A DNA stretch of 64,000 bases from Diphasiastrum complanatum. Its lineage: Eukaryota; Streptophyta; Lycopodiopsida; Lycopodiales; Lycopodiaceae. Location: contig CM055101.1 of assembly GCA_029204225.1 (NCBI GenBank), positions 59,380,094 to 59,444,093 on the forward strand. Direction: 5' to 3'. The translations under genes were made by a program, and so were the position numbers. Below are positions 11,125 through 21,169 of this stretch, one piece after another. Within the stretch, counting starts at the first letter, position 1. The number at the start of each line of letters is the position of its first letter. The notes beneath the pieces were generated by a model. The model searched no databases, was not told the DNA's origin, and was given only the letters and a program-made list of their open reading frames with translations.

Positions 11125-11697
11125 TTGGCTAAAATAATCTTGAGGTATATATCTTCTAGTTTAGGTTATGGATTACTCTACAAAGGAGAAGATCTGACTT
11201 TGATTGCTTTTTCAGATTCAGATTTTGCAGGAGACAAGTTGGATAGAAAATCCACAAGTGCTTACACTAATTTTCTTGGAGGGAACTTAGTTTCCAGGCT
11301 ATCAAAGAAGCAAGCAACTATATCCTTATCATCATGTGAAGTTGAGTACAAATCTCTTACAACCACAACAAAGGAGGCTTTATGGATCAAAAGGCTACTT
11401 TTGGAGCTAAAGTGTTATGGAGATGAAGACTATAAAAAATGATAACATTCTCTTGCAAATAATCTAGTGTTCCATGCAAGGAGCAAACACATCGAGGTAG
11501 CTCATCATTTTGTAAGAGAAAAAGTCATTGGGAGAGAGATGTTATTGGAGCATGTTGGATCTTCAAATTGTGTTGCAGATCTTCTCACCAAGCCATTACT
11601 CAAGAATGTCTTTATCAAGATGAGGTCTAATCTTGGCCTAATTTCGAAGTCTATGTTGGATAGGAACATATATTTTAAGGCGGAGTGTGAAGATTAG
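11125..11697 (+). pseudogene. Copia A RNase H and pol C-terminus
   Basis: FSDSDFAGDKLDRKST supplies the first Asp of RNase H and SSCEVEYKSL the Glu. ARSKHIEVAHHFVREKV and VADLLTKPL are the standard copia C-terminal motifs. A stop at 11440 breaks the domain. The polypurine tract tattttaaggcggag (11671-11685) overlaps the end and touches the 3' LTR. Confidence 0.9.
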
Positions 11698-12411
11698 TAA
11701 AAAATATCTTCCTATCTCGAGTTTTGGGGCCATGTCCATGATTATATCCATTGTAAACTATGTTGTACATAAAGGTATGTGAATTGAGCACATAACCTTC
11801 TAGAATAGGTCGAGTTTGAGTTAGGTAGATTCAAATTTGATGTCATGGAAAAGTTTAGATAGCATGCAATGTCATTCAATGTGCATGCAAGCCACATGCA
11901 ATCAGTGCATGCAACATGCAAAGTGGTCTCTGTGATCTACACATGTCTAGGCAATTTTATGAGTTGACATGTAGTACATGCAATATCCATGCATGCAGTT
12001 ACACATGTGGATCCTTGGTAGTTGAGTTAACTAGGTTAAGTGGACTTTCCATGCAACACCACTATAGGAACTCGAGCCACTTTGATGTAGGGAAGCTGTG
12101 GCATGTTTTGCCATATTGTGAATGAGATTTTGGTGTTTTGGACTCATTCTGTCTTTACTCGAGTAATCTAGCTTTGATTTTCTCTCTCTACCCGAGAGCA
12201 GCCTGTTTTTCTCATACTGAACACTTAGAATTATTTCTGACATTCATTCCTCATAGTGAGAAGTTATATTTTTCAGTCAAATGTATGCCATTGTGCTCTT
12301 GCCATAGATTTTTCAAGTATTCTGCTCTCTGATCAATCTTGTGCAATCACAACACCTCAGTAAGATCCTATAAGGTGTGTGGTAAAGTTCACACGTGCTA
12401 AAAACTTCACA
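11686..12411 (+). repeat. 3' LTR of copia element A
   Basis: It has the same length and terminal inverted TGTGAAG/CTTCACA as the 5' LTR. It repeats the RY-motif array at 11863-12055. The flank at 12412-12416 is ATTGT. Confidence 0.95.
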
Positions 12412-12799
12412 ATTGTTGTTTCTTTGCTCGTTGTCTTCTGTTGAGATTCTTTGACATTCCCCACATGGTTTTGATTGTCTTCGTCCACTGTTGCTATAGC
12501 CTCTTCGGGTAAATTGCTCCACTTGATCACTTGATTGTATCTTTGATTTTGTTGATTTTTCTTTGGTATAGGGGCTTTCGGTGGTGGCATCTTGGATACT
12601 TTAGCATGTTGAGATTTTTGAGGTGGTTGAGCTGGTATTCGTTGAACTCCATAACGCCTAGAATCCATGTGGTGTAGGATCTACTCATCTGTCAGTTCAG
12701 CTTCCTCATCATAGGACAATGCATGTTGTCAAGGAACTAAATCATCTTCAACAGGTTCCAAAATAGGTTCCGGTGACAGCCATGCTACGTTTATCATGT
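12412..12799 (-). other. Gypsy internal linker between protease and lost RT
   Basis: The minus-strand frame is rich in P, K, Q and N (SRRYGVQRIPAQPPQK and onward) and has no catalytic motif. It belongs to the gypsy element and is cut at 12412 by copia element A. Confidence 0.6.
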
Positions 12800-13276
12800 T
12801 CACCCCATATATGATAGGCGTTTCAAGGTGAATCCTCTCGGTGGTGATTCGCTGGATTCTGAATCTGAATCTGGATTTGAATCTGGATGACATGTATGCC
12901 CAGCCGTACAGTCAATAGTTGCCAATGCATTTGTCCACAACACGGTATCTGTTTGTGAATCATAATGAGCACCAATTGAAGCTTTTGTATGATCAATGCT
13001 ATGGTCCGTTGTGGAAGAAGTGTCATCAGCTTTGGGTGGTACAGGCTTCACCGCCCATGTGGAGGGATTCACCTTTACTGGCCTCTCTCTGTTCTCAAAT
13101 GTGATTTTGCCAGTCCCCCAATCATGAACTACTTGTGCAATTCGCAACCAGGGTCGTCCCAACAAAACTCGATAGGCAGTGGGTGTTTCAGGAATGTCCA
13201 TCACCACAAATATAATAACAAATTGTACCCCTGCTATCTTGACTAGAATGTCTTCTACAATCCCTTTCGGCCGCAC
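12800..13276 (-). pseudogene. Gypsy aspartic protease-like region (C-terminal part)
   Basis: Translation shows IFVVMDIPETPTAYRVLLGR followed by PWLRIAQVVHDW. This pattern is common after the flap in plant gypsy retropepsins, where 'DI..YDAILGRPWL' is usual. The catalytic D-[ST]-G loop should lie upstream, near 13390-13330, where the frame is broken. The tail is acidic and serine-rich. I assign protease from the LLGRPWL motif and from its position between gag and RNase H. Confidence 0.72.
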
Positions 13277-13631
13277 ACATGATTGATCAGCTAATTTGAT
13301 GGCAAACTTGGTAGCTTCCAGGCCTTGTAGATTTCATTTCTCATACAAAGTAGTGGAGATAAGGTTGACACCCGATTCTCCATCTACAACAACAGCTTCT
13401 TCTCTGAAGAGTTTGTGCTTGATAGGAAGAGTTATATTGTGCTGCTCACTCTCCCAAGCCGCTCCCACATTCAGAACATTGTTGGCCTCTTTAAACCGAC
13501 GCAAAATAACGGTTCTTTGGAAGGTATGTCTGATTCAATGTTCAACCGATCTGACAAGACATCCTTTGTTTGAGGTGCAAGCCAAAGGAACTCTCCAATA
13601 GAGATGTTCATTCTGCTGGATAAGATGCTTG

Positions 13632-14557
13632 TCAGTAGTTCCGTCCTTGGAGATTCAAGTGTGGAGTTGTGCTTGGGCCTGCTAATTGAACTACAATACA
13701 ATTCAATGGTGCGCTGGTGCTAGTTCTCAATGGACAATTCTTGTAGCAATGCCCATATCCACAGTCGCGACAGAAGGGCGTATAAATTCCTTTGTTTGGA
13801 CATTCGACAATCCTATGTCCTTCTCCGCATCCATAACATCCATATAATCTACCCCCTTGGCATTGTGGTTGTGCAATGTATGTGGCATAATACTCATTAA
13901 TAGCAGGATTGATGAATGGTTCATCAGGTCCACACCATTGTTGCATTTCCTGTTGGAGAAATGTTTAAGCTTTTGTCACCATGAGATTCACTTGGGCCGC
14001 TTGAGGATTATTTGGCCCTGGTGGTGCTGGTAGTGCCATTCTTTGTTGCTGAGGGCCTGGTCCAAGCCTGCATTAGGTGCTCCTTGATGGTAAGCATAAG
14101 AGGTCTGGAATTGAGCTCTCTTTTGTTGTATGATCTGTGGGTTGTAGGGGCAATACACAGTGTCATGCGAGGACACATTGCACAGATGACAATATCTGTG
14201 CGTCAGCTTCAAATTCTGCTTCAATACCGGACACTCGTTGAAAGCGTGATTTTGGATACAAATGGGACACCAAACATTGTCCTGTCGAGGATACTGCTAC
14301 TGATAAGGATCTGGTTGTGGTGCTACAATATTCTGAAGAGCCCTCAGTTTTTGGTCAAATTGGACTGTGAGCTGGTCCATCTGTTGCTTGTGTAACTTCG
14401 TGATCTGTTCCATCATCGATTCATTGGACAAGCTCATAGAGGCTAAGGTCGATGCAATTGAAGGAGTCGAAGCATGAAATGTTGTAGTTCCTGGTGTAGA
14501 ATCATCATCTGGTCCTTCATCTTCTTCTCTCATTGCATCTTCCATAGCTTCATGCAA
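13632..14557 (-). pseudogene. Gypsy gag C-terminal part with zinc knuckles
   Basis: Three cysteine-histidine knuckles are visible in broken frames. CHLCNVSSHDTVYC (about 14190) has the canonical CX2CX4HX4C spacing. CYGCGEGHRIVEC and CRDCGYGHCYKNC (about 13850-13730) both have a shortened CX2CX3HX4C spacing. Upstream (14297-14557) is an acidic, methionine- and serine-rich stretch with a coiled-coil-like QITKLHKQQMDQL segment. This is the nucleocapsid end of gypsy gag. Confidence 0.75.
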
Positions 14558-14566
14558 TGTGGCATA

Positions 14567-15724
14567 CTACTCCCGTCTTTTCAGCTCTCGTCGGATGCTT
14601 TTAGGTAGTCCCGCTAGGAACCACATAATGACTGCATGATTAGGAGTAAGCTCCGCATTACACTCGAATCTCGGGTTTTTGATCCGTTCGATGTAGTTTA
14701 TGACCCTTTCTCTTTTTCCCATCTTGATTTTGCTAAGCAAGAGGAACGGGTCTTCAGGAAACTTTCGCGGCTTAAATTTGGTGATGAAGGTTAGGAAATA
14801 GAGAGCTCCTCCTGTGAAAGCAGTATGCATCGGACCACAAATCTCGCTATGTACAAGGTCAAGCAAGCCCTTGGATGTATGAACTGATTTTGAACTAAAG
14901 GGACTCCTAGCATGCTTGCTGATAATACAACTTTCGCATGGAGAAGTTGGCTTGCTGACTAAAGGTACATCTTGTACTAGACTCTGAACTAACATTTGCT
15001 GAATATTGTTGAAGTTAAGATGGCCAAGTCTGAAATGCCACAACATATCAGTTGATTCAGAAGTGGCTGTGTGAAGAGCTTGACTGTTAGAAGAGTAGCA
15101 ATGACTGAGTTTGTAAAGATAGCCGCTTCTTTTTTCATAGGCTAGAACCTTCTGGGATTTGTCATGAATTGTGTAGCCTTCTGTATCGAATTCGAACCTC
15201 CGACCTGAATCGGTGATTTTGCTAACTGAGAGCAAATTTTTGGTCAGATTTGAAATGTGGAGAACGTTGGACAACAACTTGACTTCACCTCGTTTGAATT
15301 CAACTCTGATTGTTCCTTCACCTTTGATTGAATGTGATGAGTTGTCTCCAAGTTGCACAACTCGAGAGTGGGTGAATGACTTATAGTCTTTGAACCAGTC
15401 ATGATGGTGAGTCACGTGTTGAGTTGCTCCTTGATCTAGATACCAGGAATCGATATCATGTTGTTCTCCAACTTTGGTCATGAAAGCTGCCTCATCTTCT
15501 TCTTGTTGTTGCTGATTTGAGTGACTGGTTGTAGCACTATGTGCTTGTTGTTGTAACTGCTTTTTCTTTTCGTTGTTGTACTTCAAAGTTCGACAGTCTT
15601 TGATTTTGTGGCCAATCCTCTTACAGTATCTACAAAAGTTTTTGCACAGGTTGGAATGATGAAGAGCTTGAATTCGATTCTGAACTGAAATTTGGTCCAG
15701 ACTACATGTTGCTCTTCTTGTCAA
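14567..15724 (-). pseudogene. Chimeric reading frame: copia gag-protease-integrase joined in frame to gypsy gag
   Basis: The first ~315 residues are copia: knuckle CRYCKRIGHKIKDC, protease WYLDQGATQHVTH (catalytic D-S-G replaced by D-Q-G), the LLSVSKI strand, HHCC ending CESCIISKHARSPF and the core start VHSEICGPM...YFLTFI. At about 14775 the frame passes without a stop into KPRKFPEDPF and FLAGLPKSIRRELKRRE, which is gypsy gag. A 385-codon frame open across the junction is notable because both parents are decayed. It is more likely chance than selection. Confidence 0.8.
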
Positions 15725-15730
15725 TAGAAC

Positions 15731-16275
15731 CTAACTTTGTAGATCTCTTGGATCTAAACTTCTGATTTTTGAAATACAAAGCTTGAGGATCCAATCCTGA
15801 GCCTGAGGAGGATGCTGATCTTCTGATCTCGGAGCAGCGAAATTACTCTTGATAGAGTGAGGTGCTCCTGGGTAGAAATTGTCATTATCCAATTTTTGTA
15901 GGCTTAAGGTAGACTCGATAATGGAGTCATGAGTGCATCGGAATCTTCTATGACTGAGCCAGTTGCAGTCATCTACTCCATAAGATTTTTGAAGGTGTTG
16001 AGGTGATTGAGGGTGAAGAATTTCTTCCTCAGATGAAGCTTGGAAATAACGTCTCTGATGTCGTAGAGAATTGCTAAGGTGTCCCATGCATTCTTAGTAG
16101 TCTGAGCAACACGTATGTGGCTGATTTGAGTATCCTTGATGTTGAGGGTGATCATGGCAAATGCTTTGCCATCTCTCAGTCTCCACTTGGTGATGATGAT
16201 TGCATCACCTTCTGGTTTGAGCTCTGTGCCATCAACGATGTCCCATAGTTCTTTGGCTAGAAGTATAACCTTCAT
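15731..16275 (-). pseudogene. Copia C gag, N-terminal part
   Basis: KVILLAKELWDIVDGTELKP, ISHIRVAQTTKNAWDTL and KLHLRKKFF define a UBN2-type copia gag start. The frame shifts near 16000. It lies about 200 bp inside the primer binding site of the same element. Confidence 0.82.
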
Positions 16276-16478
16276 CTTGAATTTTTAGAGATGGTAGTTA
16301 TCTCCATCGAGTTTGTCAATGAGAGATGAACTAGATGATGGATCCATTCTGGTTGAACGAGATCGTTGGTAGAAACAACAACTGTCGGAATGTTGTTGGT
16401 TGCGCGTTTGTTAGAAAGACATCTTGATATAAACAAGATTGATAATCTGCAGTAGAAATGCAGATTACTGAAATGCTT

Positions 16479-16490
16479 GCTCTGATGCCA
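16479..16490 (-). other. Primer binding site of copia element C
   Basis: On the minus strand the sequence tggcatcagagc follows the LTR end directly, matching the plant copia tRNA-iMet site tggtatcagagc with one change. It fixes the LTR boundary at 16491. Confidence 0.82.
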
Positions 16491-16875
16491 TGTCATAAAA
16501 CCGTGGGTCGTGAGCGGCAATGGAAGCTCAAGGATTTGAGCGCGACGTGTAGGAACGGAAATGCAACATTTAGCAGTAAAAATATTCAAGTAGAAGAATT
16601 CATACAGAATTTGCAAATGAACGATGCAGTAGTGAGACAAAAATTGCACTCTGATTAATATCAAGGTAGCGAAGAAGCAAAAAGTGCCTTAGGTTAAAGA
16701 CAATGAAAATGCCAAAGGTGCCTGAGGTTAAAGACAACAAAAATGTTGAAAAAGCCGAAGGTGCCTTATAATGGTTTTTAAGGCATTCTGGCCACTTTGT
16801 CGCATTTTTCACAAAGGGGCGAAAAAGGCGAAGGTGCCTTAAGAATAGTTTCTAAGGCATTCTGGCCACTTGGCT
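16491..16875 (-). repeat. 5' LTR of copia element C (truncated)
   Basis: The end next to the primer binding site is defined (TGTCATAAAACC on the plus strand at 16491). The sequence aligns with the LTR at 62282-63236: shared blocks include 'ttcaagtagaagaattcatac', 'caaaaattgcactctgat' and 'aaggcatt(c/t)tggccacttgg'. It contains the recurring 'gaaggtgccttag' motif. Homology ends abruptly at about 16875, where an unrelated 317-bp repeat begins, so its outer half is missing. Confidence 0.82.
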
Positions 16876-17192
16876 GAGTTTTGTGACCCTAATTTTGATG
16901 TTTTTGGCCACCTCTATGCCATGACAATATAATGGATATCAAGCGTGTGTTTGAACCACACTCATCTTTATGTGTCGACATTTAGTGATGTAGTGTTGAA
17001 TATCAAATATTTGTTTAATAGATTAAGTGTTAGCCGAAATTTTTGCATGAAAAATTGGGCTATAAATATTGAGGGCAAATATTGCAAATTTGTAAAACTC
17101 GGCATAAAATTGTCCATAGATATGGGCCCCAGCCCACCCAAAATGTGGCTAGAGAAAAATTTGCGGCCTTAGAAATGGTTCATAGAATATTT
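16876..17192 (+). repeat. 317-bp dispersed repeat R1, copy 1
   Basis: It matches 25358-25674 in inverted orientation over the same length, from gagttttgtgaccc to catagaatattt. A shorter, more diverged copy lies at about 28717-28808. It carries the motifs 'ggccccagcccacccaaaatgtggctag' and 'gcggccttagaaatgg'. It separates the truncated LTR of copia C from the truncated integrase of copia B. It has no coding potential that I trust. Confidence 0.88.
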
Positions 17193-17700
17193 ACTTATGT
17201 AATAGGCTTCCTAGTAGTGCTATTGGTGGGATCTCACCATTTCAAGCTTTGTTTGGCAATAAGCCCAATGTAAAAGATTTTAAATTGTTTGAATGTGTAT
17301 GTTATGTCCACATTCCTTTGGAAACAAGAAGGAAATAAGATGCAACTTCCTTCAAAGGAATATTAGTAGGCTATAGTGAAAAAGCAAAGGATATAGGATA
17401 TTTGATCCTATTTCAAAGAAAGTAAAAGTTAGCAAGGATGTCTTGTTTGATGAATCTCAAAGTTACAAGTAGTCTCCAAATTCATCTAATCTCTTAGGTG
17501 ATGAAGATCTTGCAACACCCGAGGAGGAGCCTCTTGCCAAATGATCTTTTAGAAGATCAAAATCAAGTGCCAAAGGAGCCGAGAAGATCCACAAGGAGCA
17601 AGGCCGAGCCTTCAAAGCTCACATACTTTGAGAAAGAGAAGCAAAGGGAAGACACATCTCCTTCTACCTCTTACTCTTTTTAAACCACAATGCTTGAAGA
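17193..17700 (+). pseudogene. Copia B integrase C-terminus and linker
   Basis: Fragments reading GGISPFQALFG, FECVCYVHIPLETRRK and KGILVGYSEKAK are the copia integrase C-terminal motifs, with a stop after RRK and frame changes. The linker has EEPRRSTRSKAEPSKLTY at 17560-17630, like the linker of element A. Confidence 0.8.
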
Positions 17701-17749
17701 GTCATCATGTTAGGAAGATGCAAGTAGATCACAAGTTTGGAGAGATGCA

Positions 17750-18334
17750 ATGCAAGTAGAGTTTGATGCTTTAAAGTACAATCAAGATGGATCTATAAGT
17801 AAGTACAAAGCTAGATTGGTTGCTAAGGGGTTTCTTCAAACTAAAAGCATAGATTATGAAGAAACATTTGCTCCTGTAGCAAAACTTGTAACCATTAGAT
17901 TGATCATTTGTATTGCTACTTTATTCAAGTGGAATCTCTATCAAATGGATGTGACAAATGCTTTTTTGAATGGCTACTTGGAGGAGGAAATATACATGTT
18001 GCAACCCGAGGGCTTCATCAAGGATGGTGAGGAGGACAAGATTTGTCACTTAAGGAAGAGCCTATATGGCTTGAAGCAAGCACCTAGAGCTTGGTACTCT
18101 AGGTTGCATGATTTTCTCTACTCTCTTGGCTTTGTGATTAGCTCTTATGAGCCTTCTTTGTACATCAAATGTAATGATGGAAAGATCATCATTTTAGTAC
18201 TTTATGTTGATGATATCATATTGACAGGAAATGATGGTGAAGGCATAAGAAATGTTAAAGTTTCCTTGTCTAGTGAATTCAAGATGGTAGATCTAGGACT
18301 TCTTAAAGTTCATACTTGGAATAGAAGTTACTAG
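17750..18334 (+). pseudogene. Copia B reverse transcriptase
   Basis: KARLVAKGFLQT, DYEETFAPVAKL, QMDVTNAFLNGYLEEEIYM, SLYGLKQAPRAWY and YVDDIILTG are all intact in one frame. The fingers part upstream is deleted: the frame jumps from VEFDAL to KYNQDGS, skipping the W-x-L-V-x-P-P and K-W-V-F motifs. The frame is lost at 18334. Confidence 0.9.
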
Positions 18335-18398
18335 AGGTAGTGATTTTATTTTTATAAGTCAATCAAAGTATGCTACTTCCATTCTTGAAAGGTTTGGC

Positions 18399-19158
18399 AT
18401 GAAAGATTGTAAAGGGATTGACCCCCCTATGGAGCAAGCTTGTAAAGTTACTAATGATTGTGATGAAGCATCATTTGAGGACATCACACTCTTTAGGAAG
18501 CTAATAGGCTCCTTAATCTATTTGACAGTCACTAGACCAGATTTGAGTTATAGTGTAAGCAAGTTAAGTCAATATATGCAAGGTCCCTTGATGCATCATT
18601 GGAAAAGTGCCAAGAGAGTGTTTAGATATGTCTCTTCTACTAGATTTTTTGGCATTCTCTATCAAGGATCTAACTTGTACTTGAGAGCATTTTTGGATTT
18701 AGATTTTGCAGGAGATAAGATGGATAGAAGATCCATAAGTGCATTTGTCACTTTTCTTTGTGGAGGAGTGATATCTTTGGCTTTCCAAACAGCAAGATAC
18801 AATTTCTCTTTCCTCTTGTGAAGTCGAGTACAAGGCATTGACTTTAACAACCAAAGAACTCCTATGGCTAAGAAGACTTTTGGTGGAGCTTCAAGTGCTA
18901 AAGGCCGAGGAGGTCCCTTGCATCTATTATGACAATCAAGCTTCTCAACAAATTGCTATCAATCCGATCTTCCATGCTAGAACAAAACATAACTTTGTGA
19001 GGGAGAAGGCGCAATCCAAGAAGGTTCAATTTCATCATGTGCCTTCATCCGAGTGCATAGCTGATATCTTAACCAAACCTTTGGCTAAAGATTCATTTTT
19101 CAAGTTAAGAGATGCTCTTGGAGTTGTACATATGTGTACATTAGACTTGCCAAGTTAG
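18399..19158 (+). pseudogene. Copia B RT thumb and RNase H
   Basis: KDCKGIDPPMEQ, FRKLIGSLIYLTVTRPDLSYSV and the RNase H pieces DFAGDKMDRRS, YYDNQASQQIAINP, FHARTKHNFVREK and ECIADILTKPLAKD are visible. A frameshift near 18810 divides the domain. Confidence 0.88.
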
Positions 19159-19170
19159 AAGTGAGGAGGA

Positions 19171-19889
19171 TGTTAAAATATCACTTCCAACTTGTTGTAC
19201 CCTGTAGATCTCAAGTTATTTGAGCTTGATAGGATCTCACACGTGTGGAGTCTGTTCCCACGTGTGAAAGAATGTACGTAAGTCATTTTTATAAAGTTAG
19301 ATTGATTTTAGCTTGATCTACACTAGTGTGAAATTGACCTTTGAGTAGAATCTTGAAAATGGTCAAATTGGTCAAACTTTGTGTAAATAGATTGGACTTT
19401 CATGTGAATGAGTTATTACTCACACATGTCAAGATATCATTCACACGTGTGGATAAGCTTCTAGAAGATAAGATAGGAATATTTCATTAGATCCTATTTT
19501 ATAGGGAATATTCCTATAAATGTGGAAAACTAGTTTTTTGTTTTCTAGCCAAAGAGAATAGTCAACTTTGGAAAATGAGCACATATGGCTCCCATTGGTG
19601 GATCTAGATGACTAGGCACTCTTCACACGTGTGAAGGCCTGCTAGACAGTACACAACTCGTGGATGTACTTGATCTATAAAGGGATCAACCAAATCAATA
19701 ACAAGTTGATGTGAGATTGGCAAATTCTAGTTTTGTTGCATTTGTAAGTTAATGTAATTAACTCTCTGTAAACAAGCTGTACATGTACTGTCCTCCACAC
19801 GTGCAAGGCTACCCATCCATGTGTTTGATCATTTGATCCATTGCTCTTGCTTAAATCATAGTGTAAAGCATCTAGGTCAAGATCTAACA
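19171..19889 (+). repeat. 3' LTR of copia element B
   Basis: It begins TGTTA after the polypurine tract. A matching TAACA lies at 19885-19889, giving a 719-bp LTR with 5-bp inverted ends. The start is certain and the end is inferred from the TGTTA/TAACA symmetry. It contains several 'acacgtgtg' motifs. Confidence 0.7.
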
Positions 19890-19985
19890 TCTAGAACTTG
19901 ATAGATCTTTGGATTAAGCAATCAATAACTCTTAATGATTGATAGTACAATCAATATTTGTCTTTTTTCTCTAAAAATTGAGAGA

Positions 19986-20230
19986 AAAATGTAGTGTCAC
20001 CTTTTTCGCATTTTTTGCCTGACAAAAATCTCGTTGAAAAATGCAGTGTCGCTTTTTTCGCATTTTTCGCCTGTCAGAAATCTCGTGCAATTATGCAGTG
20101 TCGCATCTTTTGCTTTTTCCAAAGAGCCTCAAATGTTAAGGAAATGACTCTGGCAAAGTGTGGGGCAATCCTAAATGAGATTTAAGGGCACCTTCGTCTT
20201 TTTCGCCTTTTTGTGAAAAACCTGACAGTG
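19986..20230. repeat. Degenerate ~52-bp tandem repeat ('agtgtcgc..ttttcgcattttt')
   Basis: Two and a half imperfect units containing 'tgcagtgtcgc', 'ttcgcatttttcgcctg' and 'aaatctcgt' follow the LTR of element B. The last part, 'ggcaccttcg...ttcgcctttttgtg', is the reverse-complement form of the 'cgaaggtgcc' motif seen near 16800 and 62900. Confidence 0.6.
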
Positions 20231-20472
20231 TCGCCTGTGCCTATTTTAGTTCATTTCTGTAGAGCTATAGTTCTGGTTCATTTATGCAGACAGAACGTTT
20301 ACGGCCAATTTCACCGCTTATCAGCAATCAATGACAAGGACCGATGGATGCCAACGGATCACCAACCAACTGGCGATCGCAATTGACAACCTAATTTCTT
20401 AGTATACATAGTTGTTCATATTCATACATTAATTCATTGAAAATCAAAATTATCAGAAGCGTTTGAATAGTT

Positions 20473-21169
<697 letters not shown>

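Larger units (their letters stand above)
6225..12411 (+). mobile_element. Full-length Ty1/copia retrotransposon (element A), nested in gypsy
   Basis: Two 726-bp LTRs (6225-6950 and 11686-12411) bound an internal region with a primer binding site, gag, protease, integrase, RT and RNase H in copia order, and a polypurine tract. Each LTR begins TGTGAAG and ends CTTCACA. The flanking five bases are GTTGT and ATTGT, an imperfect target duplication. I count roughly thirty LTR differences by eye (about 95-96% identity), so insertion is old. Several stops and frameshifts, plus a 259-bp tandem duplication in integrase, disable it. It lies in the opposite orientation to its gypsy host. Confidence 0.95.
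4046..14775 (-). mobile_element. Ty3/gypsy retrotransposon relic, split by a nested copia
   Basis: Reading down the minus strand, gag (14775-13630), a retropepsin-like region (13276-12800), RNase H (5919-5572) and integrase (5453-4150) appear in gypsy order, with RNase H before integrase. The copia element at 6225-12411 interrupts it. Only about 690 bp of gypsy DNA separate protease from RNase H once the copia is removed. No RT fingers or palm motif is visible there, so the RT was largely lost. The gag N-terminal end is replaced by an unrelated copia sequence at about 14775. No 5' LTR is visible. The element is dead. Confidence 0.8.
17193..19889 (+). mobile_element. Ty1/copia element B, 5'-truncated
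   Basis: The element starts inside the integrase C-terminal region, right after repeat R1. It continues through RT and RNase H to a polypurine tract (gaagtgaggagga) and a 3' LTR at 19171. LTR, gag, protease and integrase core are missing at the 5' side. Confidence 0.87.

Noticed and set aside
16945-17172. 75-codon frame nearly identical to one at 25378-25605
   Set aside because: The match is due to dispersed repeat R1. Nucleotide similarity extends well beyond the frame at both ends, and there is no sign of codon-biased substitution.
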